Shown here piece by piece: positions 31,622-31,644 of a stretch of DNA of 31,644 nucleotides (its first letter is position 1; the number at the start of each line of letters is the position of its first letter). Source of the stretch: Bacteroidales bacterium UBA1800 (GTDB taxonomy: Bacteria > Bacteroidota > Bacteroidia > Bacteroidales > VadinHA17); the NCBI GenBank assembly GCA_002319915.1, contig DCFQ01000102.1, positions 1,438 to 33,081 on the forward strand, written 5' to 3'. The notes under the pieces are model-generated. The model ran no database searches, had not been told where the DNA came from, and saw nothing but the letters and a program-made list of their open reading frames with translations. Made by a program: the position numbers and the translations under genes.

Positions 31622-31644
31622 GGCGAGATAGCTCAGTTGGTTAG
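31622..31644 (+). tRNA. 5' part of a tRNA, cut by the window end
   Basis: The last 23 bases read as a tRNA start: acceptor strand GGCGAGA, TA at positions 8-9, then the D-arm GCTCAGTTGGTTAG. The anticodon lies beyond the window, so the amino acid is unknown. Confidence 0.88.

Overview
The window looks like chromosomal DNA from a member of the Bacteroidota, most likely a free-living or gut/sediment Bacteroidales-type organism. The signs are TAnnTTTG-type promoters with a TTG about 20 bases upstream, almost no Shine-Dalgarno sequences, many lipoproteins, a TonB-dependent receptor with a carboxypeptidase-D-like domain beside a DUF4249 lipoprotein and an MG2-type protein, a LytS/LytTR pair, secreted GH2 and GH29 enzymes and a START-like protein. 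No phage, transposase or CRISPR was seen.

Layout: (1) 1-7,200: a GGTGTCC tandem repeat; a leftward DUF1080 lipoprotein; then a rightward run of a histidine/aromatic amino acid ammonia-lyase, two zinc-peptidase lipoproteins of different families, and a PPK2 polyphosphate kinase. This suggests peptide and amino-acid use plus an energy/nucleotide kinase. (2) 7,200-11,100, leftward: a secreted GH29 alpha-L-fucosidase, and a three-gene unit of LsrG-like monooxygenase fold protein, iron-type alcohol dehydrogenase and Mut7-C RNase-fold protein. (3) 11,300-15,800, rightward: an outer-membrane beta-barrel protein with a clear terminator, a secreted GH2 enzyme, and an exported sugar isomerase/epimerase-fold protein with a proline run, ending in a strong terminator.

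(4) 15,834-20,953 is the most interesting part. Two converging units appear to form a cassette for an 8-amino-3,8-dideoxy-octulosonate (Kdo8N-type sugar): rightward KdnA and KdnB homologues, and leftward a KdsA homologue, a transaldolase-family aldolase fused to a KdsD-like pair of CBS domains, and a KdsC-like HAD phosphatase. The aldolase-CBS fusion sits where an arabinose-5-phosphate isomerase (SIS-CBS KdsD) would be expected, and the KdsA and KdsC copies deviate at normally conserved positions. This suggests a parallel, possibly substrate-shifted route to an amino-ulosonate for the cell surface, with the fusion supplying or controlling the aldose-phosphate acceptor.

(5) 21,079-29,020, rightward: a tightly packed set with an exported sugar isomerase-fold protein, an unknown secreted protein, a TonB-dependent receptor, a DUF4249 lipoprotein and an MG2/plug-like protein, a probable outer-membrane uptake or export machine. 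(6) 29,055-30,879, leftward: a LytTR response regulator and LytS-type kinase under a near-ideal promoter. (7) 31,072-31,644: a leftward START-like protein, then a near-ideal promoter, two leader hairpins and the first bases of a tRNA cut by the window end.

CTCTGTG-rich repeats lie in two of the converging gene gaps (after 7,195 and after 18,246). No gap without a gene exceeds about 300 bases; the largest (817-1,059 and 30,790-31,071) hold only promoter-like sequence.
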